NCBI GenBank assembly: GCA_019095985.1
Contig: CM032659.1
Span: 14,750,379 to 14,814,378, forward strand
Source of the DNA: Streblospio benedicti
Taxonomy: Eukaryota > Annelida > Polychaeta > Spionida > Spionidae
DNA length: 64,000 bases
Direction: 5' to 3'
Below are positions 25,140 to 39,291 of this stretch, piece by piece; within the stretch, counting starts at the first letter, position 1; each line of letters opens with the position of its first letter. A model generated the notes under the pieces. The model had not been told where the DNA came from, ran no database searches, and saw only the letters and a list, made by a program, of their open reading frames with translations. Made by a program: the position numbers and the translations under genes.

Positions 25140-25419
25140 TTTTCAAACTAGGCGAGTTCTTTTACGTGCAGAGGTGTGGCTCTCCTCTACACGGGACACG
25201 CCTTTTAACGAGGCTTCCGAACCTCCGCTTGGCGTCGCTACCGTCTAGTAACACTGTACGGTGGCGACGCGCTCGGTGGAAATCAGCAACTCAGTGGCAG
25301 ACGTACGACGTAACGGTTTTGGCGACACTGTGTCTGCCATGACCGGGCCGCGAACTTACGACGCAAACACCTCCTGTTTTCAAGTCGTACGCTCTAACCA
25401 CTGAGCTACTGAGGACCTG
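25140..25419 (-). mobile_element. tRNA-derived SINE
   Basis: Minus strand. The head is tRNA-like, with a Pol III A box TAGCTCAGTGGTTAGAGC near 25410-25390 and a weak B box (AAGTTCGCGGCC) about 45 bases downstream. The body that follows contains GGAGAGCCACACC and ACGTAAAAGAACTC, words seen in several metazoan SINE families as far as I recall. It is not a functional tRNA gene, because the acceptor stem is not closed and no CCA-side half follows. Confidence 0.7.
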
Positions 25420-28400
25420 CTGCTGATCGCCCACACTTAGGACCCACCCTGGGCGTACTCCATGAATGCGTCGGGATCAGGTGGTCTCTATAGAGAGGTG
25501 ATATATACGAACGTTTCTAGTAGGCTCGTTTTGAAGACCAGGAACTACGAGGTGTGGTATTCTTTTAAAGATGGGGTCTCTTTATAAGTAAGTGAAGGTT
25601 TTAGTGTAGAATGTGCCTGGCCACGTGACCACATGGGCACTATAATTCGATCCTCTCTTGCAGCCAAATAGACGTCAAACAGACGTTCGTTCAGCCGTGG
25701 GTAACACTCTCGCTGGCCTCCGCCTGTCATAACTGTACCTATCAACATGTAACCTTTTTGAGCTGGATCACATCTGATAGGCGGCTCCGCAACAAATCCA
25801 GGAGACGCTGACCTTGCACGGCTATTTCCTCTGATAATGAACAAGGTGATCTCCGCTTCTAACAACTGTTAAAAGTTCTATGACCCTATCTTTTGGATAT
25901 GAAACAACTGGTGTCAGACAGTACCAAACACAGACGCTAAACTAGTCGTGGTACGGTATACGTAGCTATTGACAAAAGTTATAATCATCTTCTTTTGTAG
26001 TTATGGTCATGCTGCAGCTATTGCTAACATCTATAATCTTTTACTTCCACCAATTTCTCATTTCCTAAAGTAATCCGAAAAACTTAACCAGTGGAATTGT
26101 GGCTCCTGGTTCACAGTTTACAGTTCATTATTCGAACAAGGAGCTGGGTAGAAGGTTGGCTTTTTATAAATTCAGTTCACTATTCGGTTCACTACAATGT
26201 ATTCGTTTTCTCCTTGCTATTAACATGCCTCTGGTAGCACTTATTAGTGTTTGTTATAAGTTGTTAAGCTGCTCACTATTTTTGTAATACTATATATAAT
26301 GTCTATAGTCGACTCTGTATATAGCCTACCGAGGAAATTGATAGTCTTAGAAATAGATATAAATAAAAACTGACCTCATGGCAGGCAGGAAAAGAGGGTT
26401 ATACCATTGACGCATATTCAAAATGGCCGCCACTCTTCAAGATGGCGGCCATTCCACTGATTGCGGAGATAATGTAGCGCTTGCTGTGTGTGTTTAGTTT
26501 ATAGATGAGAAGCTCTCACCTCCGCGGGAACCGAACAACAACAGCACGGAACTTTAAACGACTTGAGCTGCCATGCTGCTGCTCCGTCAAAGTTTTACTG
26601 CACTTTTAGCAGCCGAGAAAAGCCAACATTGCAATTGTTTACAGTTGAAAGACCAGCTGCTGTCTAATAAAATGTGCATTCATCAGATGTTCGGGGTGCG
26701 GTTGTTCAGAATTTGCACATCTGTTTTCATCAGTTTTTTGTAAATGCCTTAAAAGAAGTACAGCTGAGCCTACATATTAAGACTACCTCTAAATGAACAC
26801 CACATTGAGATTATGAATTATTCCCTTGATATTCACTTTTATTGTCACCGAAAAGAATAAACTTGTCCTCGGTATTCGCCCTGCTTTCGTTTATTTTTCT
26901 TCTGCTTTGAGTTCTCATTGACCTGCTTTTGTTTATTTTTTTTTTTGGCTTGCCGTTCGTGGTTTGAGTTACTAACAGTGCTAGTGTGATACACATGGAT
27001 CTGACATGGATCTCACTTGGATAGACTCAAGGACCTACAAGTCTGCTGCTGCTGTAAAAATAAACTGTCCCCACAGCGGCACCACTGTAAGTTGGATAGA
27101 AGGTTGGCCTCCTTTGAGCACAAATCTAACCATTCCATTGGCTTACGTGCACATCGTCAGCGTGTCAAAGAAAGGGTAGAAAGTAGACCACATTTTAGTA
27201 CAAAATCTAACCTTATAATATGTCAAAGTTAAGATAAAAGAAATCACCTTTTAGTAAAATATAACCATCATTCCCCACTCTTTAGCCTGTATATACTTCT
27301 CTTTGATTCAAATCTAACAATTAGATTTCCCAATATCTGTGGCATAGAAAAGATCAAGCTTAACACCGCGAGTTGCCGGCGGGCAGAGATCACAGACGGA
27401 TCACGGTGTTAATCTGCCTGTTTCTCTCCGAGTCGAGTATTACCGGCTGATAACAGCAGCGTGTGCTGATAACACACAATACAACCTCTATAGGACGACC
27501 AACTGAGAGATGACCACTATATATAGCATGAGAGGGGCTCTTGGTGGACAAGTGGTCTCTCTAGTAAGGTCTCTTTATAAAGGAGGTCTCTAAAAGTGGT
27601 CTGTTTGTGAAGGGTTGCGGTCATGCGCAAATGTATTAATAACCACATGGTCTTGATAGAAAGGTAGTAGCAATTGTAGGCTGTAACGTAGCTCGACCAA
27701 CAGTTTTGATAGGCTTAGTAAGGTAACATCACACCCTGTATCTACCGTATAATGGATTAACATGGGGAAAGATCCGCAGACTGCAGAGTGGCTTTTGACG
27801 GTAGATTAGATACAGGTAACCGGAAACTGGTACCCATAATGACGACAATATGCGCAGAGAATATTTGGCTTGACTGCTGCACGAGGCATTGGGACGGCAG
27901 GTCGCTTCTACGGTGAGTTAGCCTACTGTGTGTTTAGAGACATGGGAGAGAGAATTAGAATTGAATACAATAGATTTATACATTTTTATAACTTGTTCCA
28001 TTAAAGATGACACATTAGTCTCACCACTATAAAGTTTTGATCAGAGGGTAGGCCTACAAGAGATTTTTGTCAGACTGGGTGATCCGGGGAGGGTAACCAA
28101 CTTTTTTAAAAGGGCACACATAAAATTTCTAGTATCGCAAGTATCGCAACGTATTTCATATTACATGAATGTCATATCGTTTCCTTATTATGTTTATCAT
28201 TGATTTTTTTAGCATCAAACAATTGTGTTGGGTAATTATGGTGATTTTCCTGTGCGTAAACTTATCTACTTAACTTCTCTCTGGTCACGTTATTAGTGTG
28301 TATGCCTAGATATAACTTACATCAGTTTACGGTTGCAACTTCCTGCGACGAAATCAGTCTTTAGGTCTCACTTCATCAACGCATTAATCTATGGGTCTCA

Positions 28401-31400
28401 GAGCCTGTGTCTCACCACCACGTCATCAATCATCCGCCACTATTGGCCCGTCACTTGGCTTCTATTTCATCCCGCCATTCTTCATCCTCCTACTTGGCTT
28501 TCGTTTCATGTTGTTTTCATTATTCGTCTTCTTTGTCACTTTATTGTTGTTGTTCATCTCCATTATGTTATTGTTTTATTGTCCTTTGTACTGCCGTTAT
28601 ATATGTGCAGTTTGTCTTGGTGATGTTTTATTACACGTTAACACTTCATCTATCTACACAAGTTACAGAACAAACCTGTTACTAGCCTCACGAACGTTAT
28701 TTACGGGATCTCTTTATAAGGGTTTGGATCCCGATGCATTGTCATTTTACACAGGTGGAATCAGTACACGCGCGGCTACAAGTTGGAGGGTCTACTGTAT
28801 ATCGTCTCATCTTGCTGTTCAATGAGGCGTGAGGCCGCCGCCACTCAAAATAACACGAACCCTGCTCATTATGCATAGTTCAGTGGACACTGATATCAAC
28901 TAACATCTAGGCCTTGTTCTGTACGGTTGAGAACGAAGACAAAGCAATGAGACTGTCACAAAGCCAGAGCACGTGCCCTTTAAATATGCGTGATACAATG
29001 GAGTCTTTCAAAATACCTTTGAAATGGGGTTTTATCACGTCAACCTCAACACCTCAAATGCAGTTCATAAGTTTGATAAATGTATGGCTGAAGAGGAAGT
29101 GATCATTGTGACAGATTTTAGCTCTAACAGATAAAAGTCAAAGCAGATCAAGTCAAGAGTTTACACCATGCACAAATGATTCAAAATCCTTACACATACA
29201 AACTAAACGCGAAATGGTGGAAATGGCACGTCCTTCCTGTATTGAGGCAGTCGGGGCCAAAGGAATTCATAACCTTCTGTTTTTATGTATTATGACTATG
29301 GCGTGTTATTAGGTATGTGTTCATCTATCTTCACATACACTATGACCTTGGATTATGACACTGATATTTGTGATGACGATGATCAGCAAACACCGTGTCA
29401 GTGACGGCGCTAAACTTTATGGCGATAGTTCTATAACTCCCTGTAATATTTTGTGCAGCAATTTGGAACCAGGAAAAGCCCAAGATGACGTCAAAATGTA
29501 AAATGTTTATTTGAGAGGACAGACATGTGGGGAGATTTGTGCGCATATGATCACAGATGGTACTCTTGACATTATAGATACTTTATGTAACATCTATCTC
29601 CCCGTGTTCCGTGGTTCCTCTGCGGAACCATACAATTGTCATTTGACGAATATGATTTATGATAGGCCTAGCTTGTTGTGGAAATATATATCTGGATTAG
29701 AAGGCTACAATGCAAATCCAGTTTATGTCCTGATATTTTCATTTTAACTTTTAGCCTCTCATTTCACCAGGGGCCGTAGCAGTGTGGATTTAGCAGTTCT
29801 TGGTACTCGACATCGTCATATCTCACGGTTACATACGCAGTATATAGTTGATATGAACAGGACTTGTAAGAGGCAGCGTGAGTGATCAAGCCGTGAACAC
29901 CGACGATGGACACTAGGGGACGAGAAAATACTGCATCATAGTACAGTTTACACTGCAATAATCCCGTGTGTTTGTCCACATCGGTGTGTGGAATGCGTAT
30001 TTCGGGCGCGGAATGCGGCCGCCACCACGGCGTGACAGGTCAGTGCGGCCGGAAGACGGATGGTGGCAGGGGGCGCGAGATTAGGACACTGCCGTTTTCA
30101 CAAAATAGCGCCTGGTAATCAGGTCGGTGATAATTACAGACGATTTTAATGGCAGTGTGACAGGATTTGTTGTGATAGAGTCTGGCGTTGGATATAATGG
30201 CGACCAGCGTATTTGACTCATTGTCTCAGTTATTCGGTAAAGTGTCTCGTCAACGGTGTTTTTCTTTGCGATTAAGGAGAACACCGACAAAAGCCTCCCT
30301 CCAGTCTATCGTACTGTTCCTTCGGACAAGTAATATGTACACTGACTACGATTCATGTTGAATATTACAGTAGAAACTTTTCGGTACTGTCATATATAGG
30401 TGTGTCCTTTTGGCAGGTTCCACTGTAACAAACAAATCAGTGTCATAACAACGGATAACGGCTATAACGAAGACAAAATAGCATTTGCAAAAATAGGCTC
30501 AATTGGATTTCTACGTTGTCTGTTGATGTGAGAATTCCCTTGATGTGCCTTAGCCTTTGTGAAAGTTTCTGTGGGTCGTCGTTTACGTGCTAATTGACAG
30601 CTGCTGCAGCAAGAGGCGGACAACAGTGTGGGAAACTAAAGACTGAGCCATCAATACTTATTACAACGAATGAAATTCACAAACAGTTGCACTTAATCAA
30701 TTTAAAACCACACAACCTTTAGTGTATATATTTTCAATGTAAGGCTTCTTTTAACACTTAGTTATTAACGACTTAATTATTCTGGAGATGACTAAAAATA
30801 GTGGAAAGTAGTCAACTACTTTTGAAATGCTGATTATCGTCTATCATGAACTAAAGAAAATACGTTTGTTTATTAAATGCATATGTATATAGTGTTATTT
30901 TTCATGTGTTACCATCAATACACTATACGCTTAAACAATTAAGACAAGCACGGCACAATTGCTCCAAATCTCGTCTGGTAATGTGCCGCGTTTATCGTAC
31001 TAATCAGTTCTGACGTCACCAGATTCTGTGCTTCTAAGACCCGCTGGTTACGTACTTAAACCGTGTGTACTTGATTGTCTCTGGGCTAAACACAGGAATA
31101 GTAACAACATCGGTCTAATTTATGCTGTAACATTGGATTCCTGACCCAATAGCGCTGGTGGCCATTCAGTTGATTACATGGCAATACGTGGCTGAGTCTA
31201 GAATGGGCGCATTTTACATTTATGTGCACATCAACTGTGTAAAAAGTCATATTTGAAATAGAGATGTATACGGTGAACTGTAACACATTTGTTTGTCCCT
31301 AAAATATAGTCTGAACCTTCAATTACTATTATTGCTGCCATTCTTTATACACACGCTAAGCATTTAATGTCAAGCAATGTAACCTGTAAATTTTTCATAA

Positions 31401-31906
31401 ACAGAATTGCAATCATTTCAATTTTATCCCTACAGCAGAAGATAGCAAATATTTCCGGGTGCCATGACAAAAATCTTTAATAATTTATTGTTGATCAAAT
31501 TACACTGTGTGCATGGTGTGTATGCTATGCATGTAAAATATGTATGAAAAGTATGCTTTGTGACATTGACTACATTCATTGTAGATGAGAACAACCATAA
31601 CAAAATGCACACTATAAACTAGTGAGATGTTATGACAACTACCTGTCGTTCTGATATCCCAAACAACTCTATACAGTACTCCTCCCTCAGCTATCCGTCA
31701 TGCAGTACTCTCAGTGTCACCTACAGTGTATTTCCAGTAGCAATCCTAGCACAAAGATATCCACGCACTCTTCAGTTCTTCTCAACTCACAACACATGTA
31801 ATAACTGAGCCGCTCACAATATCCTCCTCCTCTCTCTCTTGTCTCACTGACAGAGACTGAGTAACCCGGTGTCGTCGTCATTAGTAGCAGACTCACTCCG
31901 TGCTCG
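25420..31906. other. Gene-poor stretch
   Basis: No exon is supported with confidence. A minus-strand ORF at 25545-25865 (106 codons) has protein-like composition (PRLNERLFDVYLAAREDRI) but no family and no splice context. Two dispersed-repeat clusters with GGTCTCT and TATAAA-type words lie at 25480-25590 and 27480-27615. An inverted YY1-like motif pair sits at 26422-26453. A hydrophobic 144-codon plus-strand ORF at 28391-28825 lies in pyrimidine-rich sequence and is probably chance. Confidence 0.4.
26422..26453. promoter_or_regulatory. Inverted pair of YY1-like sites
   Basis: AATGGCCGCC at 26422-26431 and its exact complement GGCGGCCATT at 26444-26453 are 12 bases apart. The right half reads AAGATGGCGGCC, the metazoan YY1/Pho core typical of promoters and 5' UTRs. 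No gene start can be tied to it, so regulatory use is inference. Confidence 0.35.
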
Positions 31907-31953
31907 CTAGCTCGCACCGCAAGCTGCTTCTTCCAGCTTGTGGCGCGAGCTAG
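31907..31953. other. GC-rich hairpin, 20-bp arms
   Basis: Arms 31907-31926 and 31934-31953 pair at 18 of 20 positions around a 7-base loop (CTTCTTC). The outer stem CTAGCTCGC and the inner stem CAAGCTG are exact. Both differences are of the A/C and G/A type, so on one strand they would be wobble or mismatch. The hairpin sits in a local GC-rich island in otherwise AT-rich DNA. It may be a structured RNA, a cruciform or a foldback remnant. Confidence 0.5.
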
Positions 31954-34445
31954 ACTGGTGCGGCGCGACCTTTGATCAGAGGCGTCATCATGGAGATTAT
32001 TACAGTTTGCCAACGTAACGCGACTCCCGAGGCAATCTATAAATCACGAGGCCAGACTCAGCTATATTTATTGGTGACACGCTGGGATGCACTTATCAAA
32101 ATAATGACGTATTTTGTAGCATGCTTGTCTGTGGTAGGCCTATATTGCAATTCTTCTAAACAAACATGGTATATAGGCAATGTATTTGTTGATTATTTAA
32201 AAACATTGCACCTCAAGCTATTGTCTGAAGTAAACGGCTATTTAGCAACACACTTGTGAATATTTGTACAAAAATAATGGCAAGCAATTCAAACAAATAC
32301 TCCACCCTACGAACACCAGTATGGTTTTTGAAACGGTATACATTTGTAGGGGTAAATATTATCCCTGGTGAATGGTGTTATGTAGTGGTATACAACATCA
32401 CATCATCAAACATCATCACTGCTGACGACCAGCTTTTCTTTCTTTATCTTTTTATGTTAATTATTAAATAGCTAGAAATGGCGGATAATGAATTACTTAG
32501 TAGGTGCTAAGCAGAACAGAGTGTGAAGCCACCACTTAACATCTGATTGGATTGATAAACCTAGCCACATATTTAATCCCTGGCTGACCTCCCGGGACTG
32601 GTGCAAACTCCAACGCACTTGTTTTGATGACGTCATGTTCTGGCAATGAATATATAACATCTCTGACGCCAACGTTTGATGATCTGAGACAAGTCGTTGT
32701 TTGATTCACCACAATCCCGAGGCCTGGAGATGTCATATTAATACAAGAATCCTGTTTTTCAAGTTCCCCGTTTGAAGTGCAGAGTTCACTGTGTATGGCG
32801 CTTTGATGAAAAACATCAAGCATAATGTGGAGCAAGTGAGTTAGGGCTGTGATAGAGATCATACGATAAAACACCTCTAAGCGGACACCGTTAAGGGCAA
32901 ACTAAAGGTGTCCGCACGTACACTATATCTTTAACACGGGGTCATTGGTATATCACGGATAGATCCAGGGTAACGAGAGACCGTGCTGGATTGGGCTCAA
33001 CCAATGGATTTCATGATTTTACAGAGATGCCAAACAAACCCACGGCCCACGACAAGGACAGCTATTCGTCATGTACGCCCACACCCACACCCTAGGCGCC
33101 TTGCTGAATATGCCAATGCATATAATGTATAAGCAGCAATAAGATATAAACTTATCTCATTCCTTGTATGATTAATAGCAGCACCCCAAAACGTCCATCG
33201 CATTCTCTGGCTTGACCACGTGGAGAGGTTGCACTGAAATAATCTCTCCCACCTGGATCAGCTCTATGTTTTTATGATGTATTCGCTGTTTTTTGTTTGC
33301 CTCTGGAGATGTATTTACATTAGGAAAAATGGCAGGCATATCTGGAGAATTCGTCCCATTACACAGGTGACAGAAATATGCAATTACTGGCAAATTACTT
33401 AGAGATGGGCGATAATAAGTTATCAGACGGTGGCTGCTTTGTCCTATTGTAAGTTAACATTCATATTCATCAGGTGTCCTGTAAAGCAAACACTTATATC
33501 TCTTCATAATGTGGCTTCCAACGGCAGATTCATAATTAGAAATAGAATGTTGATAGAACATGTATATTTATATGTCCTGTGTGGACATACCGTGACTGTC
33601 ACTTTTGCATTTCGCATCCTGTCATCTTTTATGAAACATTAACACGGTTGGTGACTGTTGACGACTTCCGCCTTTTAGACACACCATCAACGAACATTGT
33701 CTAAATTACTCGCGAACCGTCGCACGTGTGGTATTAAGAATAAGAATGCCATGTAAATAACACCTTTGGTCCATGTTTCGCTGTGAGTGATGAGGCTCGC
33801 TCGGCGACCGCCGCCCGTGACGCCGGCGGCGGCAGGGAGGTCGGGGCGTCGCCAGCGGGGACGGCGGCGGACAGACGAATTTTCCGCTCCGTGACCACCA
33901 GATATATGCAGCCGCCACTCCAGGGCAGCTAATCTAGTACACATGTATATTATCTACGTGCAAGAAGCCAATATGCATGGTAATGATCTTCTGATCTGAT
34001 CTGTCCAGACTTGTTTTATAATGTTGATGATGCTTGTTCCTAATCAAAAATAATTATGATCATAAACTTAATTATTTGTTTTTTTAATCACAATCTTCCT
34101 TCCATAGTATTAACAATCAGCATAATAATTAGAAATCGACCCGGAAAACCTAGACCCGCTAGCGTGGGGTCTATTAGAGTGAAATTTTGCCAGTATCTAT
34201 AGGTCTCAACGTCAAAGCTAAATTTGAACATGTAAGATTTCATGAGTGGGCATGGAGTTGCTGTCAAGAATCTATTACCTCGGGCTCAAAAGATTCACCC
34301 GACTCCGCCAGTAGAAATAAAAGATTTTATTCTAATTGTATTTATATTGTAACAATAACCTGCTGTGAACTGTAAACTGTAATTATATAGTGCGCATGTA
34401 TGACTACATTGTATTCATGTGCTGAAATCCTGCGCGCGCACACAC
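31954..34445. other. Intergenic, one CpG-rich patch
   Basis: No supported exon. Positions about 33785-33900 form a CpG-rich patch (GCCGCC and GGCGGCGG words) open on the minus strand for about 80 codons. This could be a CpG-island promoter, but no gene start was found beside it. Confidence 0.4.
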
Positions 34446-35739
<1,294 letters not shown>

Positions 35740-35839
35740 NNNNNNNNNNNNNNNNNNNNNNNNNNNNNNNNNNNNNNNNNNNNNNNNNNNNNNNNNNNNN
35801 NNNNNNNNNNNNNNNNNNNNNNNNNNNNNNNNNNNNNNN
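35740..35839. other. Assembly gap (100 N)
   Basis: One hundred unknown bases between a GGGTGGG-rich run and the repeated CpG-rich block. Confidence 0.99.
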
Positions 35840-38800
35840 AGTGGCGATCGGCCGCTGTCAATAGTACATATGCATTGTGTTCTTTAAATCTACATCGGTT
35901 TAAATATCAACTTTTTTTATATGGTGGGGTAATACCGTAATAACCCACTTTCGATAATACGTGCGCGTTGTGTTCTTTAAATCTAAATCGGTTTAAATAT
36001 CAACTTTTTTATATGGTGCGGTAATATCCTCGTTTCCGACATTCTACTAAGGTGTGTTCGTTAAATAATCGTGGTAGGGTGGGGCTCTCGTGACAAGCCG
36101 TGAGCTTTTGTAACTAAGTCTTATGGTGAGAGGTGTCTTGCACACGGTTTATTAAGCTGTTGCACAGTTATTTAAGATTTTTTTTTCTTTCAAACGAATT
36201 AGTCACAAGAATTAGCAAATAACTAAGATAAGTTTTCTTGATATTTGGAAGACAGTCGTAATTGCACTGCTGTCTATAATACGTGTTATGGTATCACGTT
36301 CAGAATTTAAGTCTGATACGTCCTATAAACTACGAGACGGGGTTTTTTTTTTTTTTTTTAATCAGCATATTTTATTAGTCGGGTATTGATGAAATTATAG
36401 GTTAATTCTCGATGGTTGTACCTACCTTAGAATTGATTGTTAAAAAGTATTTGAGGTGGGGAAGTTACGGCTCCCCGCGCTATAACCCGTATCGATATTT
36501 AAACGGTGATTTACCGTCCCAACCCCCGAGGCTTTGAAGAAAAGGCCCTGGGTCTCTCTCTCAGACCAGGTTAAAGGGGAACGTTATGATATAGTTTTTT
36601 AAACGACATTTTACCCTAGCCGCGTTCGACCCCTGCGAGGGAAGTCGTTTTTATTAACCGATTTTAAATTACAAAACTTACGGCGTTCTTTCGAAAAAAA
36701 ATAAGATCGTGTTTAAACGTCGTCGTATAACGGTACGGTGTTGCGATATAAAGACGAAATTCTGTAAAACGAGAATGTATAGATTAAAAAATCGCTTGAT
36801 GTAATGATAAGCTCGAACGAGGCGGTACGCGCGCGAGTTTAGAAGAGAAAATATTTGCTTCGCTTTCCTTTACGAAAGCGAAAATAAAGAGGTTGTCGGC
36901 TGCGTGTCTCTCTCTCTCAATTTTTTTCTGTGATGTTCCGGGCGGCGCGTGTCGCTGGAATGAGTAAAAGTGGTCTATTAGCTTAAGCGACTGGCAGCTG
37001 CGTGAGTCAAGTGAGAGAGATTCTGGAAACGTAGATTTTTTCGTTAAGTTTGCGCTTTTTATAGAGATTCTGGGAAACGTAGATTTTTTTGTTAAGTTCG
37101 CGCTTTGTATAGAAATTCTAATAAATATAAAGGCGCGTTTTTTAATTCTTTTCTTTCTAATAACGATGTCTCCCTTGTAAAGATGTGACTTTTTATAGAG
37201 ATTCTGGAAAACGTATATAAAACGTTTTCTTATTCTAAAAGACTTAACGATGTCCCCCAGATATTTCTAATAAATATAAAACGTTTTCTTATTCTAAAAG
37301 ACTTGACGGTGTCCCCCAGCATTGTATACGTCGGTCTTCAGACCATATCCATACAAATCTGTACAACGCGCGAATGTCTTCCTTTGTCAAGCTGACGACC
37401 AACTCGTTGCTAAAAAAAATACTCTGTTGGAAGCGATTTAAACTATATTCTCTCTATTCATTGAAGACGATATTTCTTCACAGTAAAAATGGATATTACT
37501 TCATTTGCTTAAAGTTTATTTTGTTTAGCCAAAATTACGTCGAGGTGTTTGAATGAAAGGTGGAAACAGTAGACATTATATCAATACGTGGAAGTGTACC
37601 CGTGTAGCCATATTTCACTCGCGCAAATATTGAATGAAATTCTAACAACAACTGCATCATGTTGAAATTGGATGGTAATTATCGGTGAGCGGTCGACGCG
37701 TGATTAATGGCTTTTTACGCGTGTCGCGCTAGCGACTCAACAGGTGTGATTTATGGCTTTTTACGTATAACTCCGGGGCTCATCAGCTGGCGGGTCGGCG
37801 CGTGTCGTGTGATTAATGGTCGTAAATCAGGGGAACTCTCCTACCATTTTATGTATATAAAAAGACCATCGTTGAGAAAAATAGGGGTAAAAGGAAAAGA
37901 GACGTGTAGAAAGAGCTCCGGTATTATAAATATTATTACGAATCAACTTTTTTCTCGAATGTGTTACTGAAAAGTAAAAGCAGAAACAGAAATAACCTGG
38001 TAATGAACGTTGATGAAACATTGTGACAGAGATGATCTCTTCTCGTGTGAGCCAGTTCTATTGTAAATGGTGCTCACGTGTCGCGTGCTCTAGCGACTCA
38101 CGGTCGACGTGTGATTAATGGCAGGTGTGATTTATGGCATTTTACGTATAACTCCGGGGCTCATCAGCTGGCGGGTCGGCGCGTGTCGTGTGATTAATGG
38201 CTTTTTACGTATAGGTCCAGGTGTCGGTGAGCGGACGGGTGGTGGTCTGCTTCTCACGTATAGCACCGGTGCTCGGCGGCGCCGGGGCTGGCAATAGCGA
38301 TGGCGGTCCCGGGCTTTATCGAGCACGGTACCGTCTGGCGGGTCGGCGCGTGTCGTGTGATTAATGGCTTTTTACGTATAGGTCCAGGTGTCGGTGAGCG
38401 GGGCGGGTGGTGGTCTGCTTCTCACGTATAGCACCGCTCGCGTGTCGTGGCTACCGATCCGGTGCTCCGGCGGCAGCGGGGCTGGCGTAGCGATGGCGGT
38501 CCGGGGCTTTATCGAGCACGGTACTGTCGGGCGTGCTCCGGCGATCGGGGCTTTATCGAGCACGGTACCGTCGGGCGTGCTCCGGCGATCCCGGGGCTTT
38601 ATCGAGCACGGTACCATCGGGCGCGCTCCGACGATCCCGGGGGTTTATCGAGCACGGTACCGTCGGGGTGCTCAGACCGGGGTTTATCACCGCTCCCCCG
38701 GGGCGACCCACCGTCTTACACTCGCGCCCCGACCGCCTTCCCCGCCGTCTTACGCGATGATCCCCGGTCGCCTTCCCCCGCCGTCTTACGAGACAATCCC

Positions 38801-39226
38801 CCGGGGCGATCCGGTCGACGCCTTCCCGTCCCAGGCGTCCCCTGACCCGCTTCAAAGCGCGACCCCAGGCGCGCCACCGTCTTACGACCCACGTCTTACG
38901 ACCCCAGTCGATACCTTCCTCACCGTCTTACAAGGCGACCCCCGGCCGCCTTCCCCTTACAGTCCCGCCTTCCCGTCGGCCGCCAGTCCCTGTCTTATTT
39001 AGGCCTTCCCGTCTTCCCCCGCCTCCGCGCTCCGCGCGACGCCTTCCCCGTCTTACGAGGCGATCCCCCGACCGCCCCGCCGTCTTACGACCCCGTCTTA
39101 CAGCCTTCCCCGCGATCCCCGCCGTCGAGACCCCGCCTTCCTAGCCGCCTAGCCTCCGTCGACCCCCGCCCCGCCGCCGCCGCCCGCCGCCGCCGCGCCG
39201 CCGCCGCGCCCGGCGGAATTTCTTTG
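35840..39226. repeat. CpG-rich nested-repeat block, rDNA-spacer-like
   Basis: Many direct repeats in series. A unit of about 95 bases occurs twice (from about 35870 and 35965, TTCTTTAAATCTA core). A unit of about 55 bases with GAAACGTAGATTTTTT occurs twice (37020-37110). A unit of about 65 bases with AAACGTTTTCTTATTCTAAA occurs twice (37217-37318). GGGTCGGCGCGTGTCGTGTG occurs three times (about 37791, 38170, 38340). A 46-base unit (CTTTATCGAGCACGGTACC) occurs four times in tandem from 38503, with a single copy at 38311. The end is a (CCG)n tract, and composition drops sharply to AT-rich at 39226. CpG is plentiful even in the AT-rich part (36.6-37.1 kb). Nested arrays and retained CpG resemble an rDNA intergenic spacer, but no rRNA gene is visible. 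ORFs inside are repeat artefacts. Confidence 0.75.
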
Positions 39227-39291
39227 GAATGTTAATGAGTTAATCCTATAGCCCCTTAATCGTTTTTACCTTACCTCCCAACTTAATATTT

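Noticed and set aside
25370-25420. Possible tRNA gene (A-box-like TAGCTCAGTGGTTAGAGC)
   Set aside because: The 3' half does not fold into a tRNA, the B box is weak and SINE-like body sequence follows.
25545-25865. 106-codon minus-strand ORF with protein-like composition
   Set aside because: No acceptor, family match or partner exon; beside a SINE and a dispersed repeat. Not strong enough to call.
28391-28825. 144-codon hydrophobic ORF
   Set aside because: Pyrimidine-rich DNA gives Phe/Leu/Ser in three overlapping plus-strand frames; no splice sites or family.
38388-39002. Plus-strand ORF of 204 codons, Pro/Arg-rich
   Set aside because: It runs through the 46-base tandem units and CCG-rich DNA; overlapping frames on both strands are open too, so it reflects composition and repeats.
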